A stretch of 60,000 bases of DNA, taken from NCBI RefSeq assembly GCF_029227915.1, contig NC_079885.1, forward strand, positions 17,373,001 to 17,433,000. The letters are read 5' to 3'. This DNA comes from Hydractinia symbiolongicarpus. Its lineage: Eukaryota; Cnidaria; Hydrozoa; Anthoathecata; Hydractiniidae. A program made the position numbers and the translations under genes. Each line of letters starts with the position of its first letter. Within the stretch, counting starts at the first letter, position 1. Below, in pieces: positions 56,315 to 60,000 of this stretch. The notes beneath the pieces were generated by a model. The model was given only the letters and a program-made list of their open reading frames with translations, did no database searches and had not been told where the DNA came from.

Positions 56315-58105
56315 GTCGCCAAGCCTATCATATGATAAACGCGGCAAAATTTAAACGAAGGCGACAACGTGAAATAAAACCAAAACAAGTATGGCACTGT
56401 CAAAGTGAAACTGATGAAGAAACACAAAGCCTTTGAAATACACAAAATTTAACAAAAAAAAACTTGTATTCGCTTTTTTGCGTACTTTTATCAGTAACAT
56501 TTCCTGTGACATTTTGACGTTCTGTTCACAACCTCAGAATTGTTTATTTTCGAGTCCATGGAAGAACGACAACGTTTACACTGATCTGCACATACGCGTT
56601 TAAAAAATAATATTTTCCCTGTTGTACATAGTCCGTCCTTGTTTCGTAAGGTCACTACTTTTTTACCGGACAAAAGTTTATTTTATTGAATATTTGATAT
56701 GAATAAAATCTTGATGCTGTTCTTTTACATTGTGTTTATGTAAGTGTTTAATTTTGCGGGATAATATTAGTAAGACGGGGTAATACTAAGGCTGTGTCCT
56801 TTCTAGAGTAGGAGCTGTGAGTGACATGTTAGCGCGAACAACATCACTTCGCTTCTTTTAAAACCTTTACACACTTTTTTATAAGAACAATGAGGCTAGG
56901 ATCAACCTCGATCCCAGGGCATGTAGCGTTTTTTTATATGAGGATAAAACGCGTACAAGGCACTGGTACAACAGAGAAAAGTAATGTATGCGTGACGTTT
57001 TCGATCGAAGATGGTGTTTTTGTGGCGGAAGTTTGTGAGCTTGGTTTACTTGATTTTTTGTAAAAAGCTACCTGTAGCTACTGTATACACTGTAAAATTT
57101 CAGAATGAATACAACCCTTAATGGATTTCTAGACATTTTGCGGTTTATGTTACATATAGTAAAACTACAGCACTTCTAAATATTATAGAATAATAATTTT
57201 ACATCAGCTGCAAAAATAACAGATGAAAGATTGGGCACTTGGCAATGTTGAAGAAAATTTAGAGATCTTTAGAATGAACCCAACATTGGAATAAAATATT
57301 TGACAAAATATTAATATTTTTAAGGGTGTTACGATATATTTCGTCCGCAATACAGCTTTCCCGAGACCATGAGTCATACCTTTTTTAAACTCGTAAAATA
57401 TGAATACCATATTTGAATTCAGCATAGTTTGTTTAATTTATGTGTAAAAGTTTAACTTGATACGCCAACAGAAAGTGCTATTTTGAGGAGATATACATCA
57501 CAGTTAAAGTCTTCTTAATGCTCAAGTCACCATTTCTCGCCTCGTTTTCAAAAAGAGGTTGGACATGCCACAATACTTTAAATTAGAATAGCAGGTTGTT
57601 TACTTGCTGCATTGTTTCGAAATTTTCTTTGTTTATGACATTTTTGATAAGGAATTCAAATCTGTTGTCCGTTTTTCATAAAACTCAACAAAAAGTTGCG
57701 GCACATCAAAAGAATAAGTCTCGGGAAAGGTGTATTGCAAGTGATATTTTTAGGTCACACGTTAATTTTTTTAATGTTAGCAATTTTCACAAGAATTTTC
57801 TTTCACGCTTTTCACGCGAAATTATGTAACTGAGAAACATACGAAATAATTTTTGCCTGCAAAAAAAAACAGGAAATCCCTAAAATTTGTGAGCTTTTAT
57901 CACCGAGTGAAAAAGAAATTATTAAAATTATTAAAAAGAAGAAAATGGGAACTCTGACTCCAAAATTGTAACCAAGGTTTATGTGTACTTGTGTAAAAGT
58001 TTAAGAGAATATATTCCTTAAAATATTTGATATATAGGTAATATTTTTTTGCAATTAGTGAAAATTAACACCCGTAAAACCTTAAATGTTACAAAAAATT
58101 CATCG
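56315..58105. other. intergenic, AT-rich
   Basis: I see no gene, RNA or clear repeat here. Confidence 0.5.
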
Positions 58106-58109
58106 CGAA

Positions 58110-58706
58110 CCTCTCTAAAGCGGACACCATTGGTGCAAAAAAAAGTGTCCGTCTTATAGAGGTGTCCGCTTTATAGAGATTGTATCCAAAAATTACTTTC
58201 AGAGCAAAATTTGAAACATGGCTTTTTGTTTATATACGTTTTCCTTCGTTTTATTCCTTTTATGAGACATATAGTTTGATGAATGTGAACTTGTATTATT
58301 CATACGCTATACTGTTGTACAAACAAAAACAAATATCAACTAACAAATACATTGTGTTTTATAATCTACTCGAAGAAATCTCTTTTTGATATTTGAAGAT
58401 CCTCCACTTTTCTATACCAGTTTGTTGGTATCGATAAAGGCGTTTATTACAAAAAAGTTAAAAAATGTGCGAAATAAAGATGAAAATAGAAATTTAACAA
58501 ATGTTTTTTTTTCATGTGTCCGCTTTACACAGAGCTTTTTTAGGGAAAAAAGGTTATTTGGTGCGAAAAAAAGTATAAAGTGTCCGCCTTATAACTGTCC
58601 GTCTTAGATTTTCTAGTGAGAGTTTGACCTGAAATCAGTCTGTTCCAAGGAATAGTGTCAGTTATATAGAGGTGTCCGCTCTACACCATGTCCGCTTTAG
58701 AGAGAT
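58110..58706. mobile_element. MITE with CTCTCTAAAGCGGACA ends
   Basis: The left end CTCTCTAAAGCGGACACC and the right end (reverse complement CTCTCTAAAGCGGACATG) are inverted over 16 bp. GTGTCCG(C/T)(T/C)TTA recurs several times near both ends (58150, 58163, 58517, 58579, 58673). There is no coding sequence in about 600 bp. Confidence 0.75.
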
Positions 58707-59796
58707 TGTATTTTCGACTCGCGAAAATATCTTCCCGCGAATACTATTATTGGGCACGAGGTTGTTCTTGAATGACTATGTCGAGAACAAGAGTAAAACG
58801 ACAGACAGTCTTGTTCGTAGTAAAGTGGATTTAGTAAAAATAATGTCGTGGTGTCAGTTTCATTTGGCTGTTTCAAACTTTAGTTGCTATGGCGACACAA
58901 AAGTCAAAGCAAAGCTCTGAAGTGTTACTTAAAGTTGAGAGAAAATATTTCACAACATAAGATGTTATTGCATTAGGTACTATTAACCGGCTAATTCAAA
59001 TATATTTCATAGAATTCTCCAAGATGGAGGGCGATTAGACAATCATTAAACCTGACGCATTCCGAAATAAAAACGCTTCTGATTGGTTAATAAGCTGTCC
59101 GGTGTATTTTTTAAATAAGCTGAAATCTTGCCAGAATAAAGCAAAACTGTCTCAAACTATGCCATTTTGTTCGGTTTTTTAGATCACGCTTCTCACGTGA
59201 CTGCACTCCCCCGTTACAAGTTGATTAATTTTCAAACACCACAAGACGATGATTTACGAGAACTTCTAACAACATTTAATTTCACATTAAAAGGGATAAA
59301 TTAATTCAAAAGAACAAAAGAAATTGGAAGCTATTTTTTTTACATTAATAATCAGAGAAAAGATTAGTATTAATTTGACAACAACAGTCATATTTGCAAG
59401 TTTTTTTCTATGAAGTTTTATGAAGTTGGTTGAAGCTTTTTTGTGTGGAATATTTTTGTTGATGTTTACAGTGGCATGATACACACCTTTTGTATGACAA
59501 ATAAGAAATTTGGTTTCAGCTTGAGGTGTTTATATTTTATTTACATTTCAGCCGGAAACGTTCTTGTTTTGTTCTTTACTTTGTTCTTTATTTTTAGCAG
59601 TTTTTTCTTTTATTTTGTAGTACATTACGAATATTTGCAACCCAAAATCTAAGTAGAAGTTTTGAAAAACGATCGGTTCTGCAAGACTTCAGCCCATAAA
59701 AAAAATTTGTTGTGTTTGTTTTTTTAGAAAGAAGAATAAATCAATAAAATCTCAGCCTCCCATTGTCTTATTTTTCTTATTTTATGCTATTTTTAG
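58707..59796. other. intergenic, AT-rich
   Basis: No recognisable gene. The frames at 58672-58920 and 59443-59652 have no known motif. Confidence 0.5.
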
Positions 59797-60000
59797 CTTC
59801 AATAATTTATATATTGTTCATCGTGTGTATCCTACGTATCGATGGATACCTGTGTACATTGCGTGCACATCACTATTAACAACGCTTCTTCGAAACCCCT
59901 ACCCCCACACATCTTCGCATCGAAACATTCTCCACCTCGTACCCTCTGTTCATTATATCTATCCTGGATATCAAGGGACACTGTCTGCATCATGTGTACA
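59797..60000 (+). CDS. possible partial exon at the right edge
   Basis: After an acceptor-like CTATTTTTAG, one frame stays open to the window end (about 67 codons) in less AT-rich sequence: LYIVHRVYPTYRWIPVYIAC, then TTLLRNPYPHTSSHRN and HYIYPGYQGT. No family recognised. It could be chance. Confidence 0.2.

Overview
This window is AT-rich eukaryotic DNA with long, intron-rich genes and very dense DNA transposons. The host genes are metazoan (anillin, an LPCAT-type acyltransferase with EF-hands, an arginase-fold hydrolase). The mobile-element mix (short-LTR Copia, hAT/BED, THAP and P2X7-C-like elements, integrase-type DDE transposons, many MITEs) suggests a cnidarian, probably a hydrozoan. The species is inference, not read directly from the sequence.

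Layout. (1) Positions 1 to about 32950, minus strand: most of an anillin gene. It begins near 32.8 kb and runs leftwards off the window. Twelve coding exons can be placed with matching splice phases; the last part of the anillin homology region and the PH domain lie beyond position 1. Its introns hold a LINE fragment, several MITEs, a hAT remnant, a complete Copia element with 77-bp LTRs (16860-26240) that carries further insertions, and a mariner-like TIR element filled with a higher-order minisatellite (29396-31057). (2) 33.0-40.8 kb: intergenic, with nested palindromic elements, a LINE-like tail, a hAT fragment, a tRNA-derived SINE and a long (TA)n array. (3) 40842-52709, plus strand: a complete 15-exon LPCAT1/2-type gene, predicted 533 aa. 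Its intron 12 holds a 3.5-kb DDE transposon. (4) 54181-55113, plus strand: a 310-aa arginase/formiminoglutamase-family protein in one coding exon. (5) 55.3-60 kb: two MITE-like elements, otherwise featureless, with a possible exon at the right edge.

The most unusual item is the transposon at 46888-50393. It has 27-bp terminal inverted repeats, a near-perfect 6-bp target duplication and a decayed integrase-type transposase on the minus strand. Facing it on the plus strand is a decayed gene for an atypical alpha-kinase (MHCK/EF2K type). A kinase carried as the second gene of a cut-and-paste element is the best candidate here for an undescribed system. The nested insertions inside the Copia element are also well resolved: removing one of them, with its TTA duplication, brings the two flanking blocks of reverse-transcriptase sequence back into one reading frame.

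The three host genes show no sign of working together. Anillin acts in cytokinesis, LPCAT in membrane phospholipid remodelling, and the arginase-fold enzyme probably in amino-acid (histidine or guanidino) catabolism.
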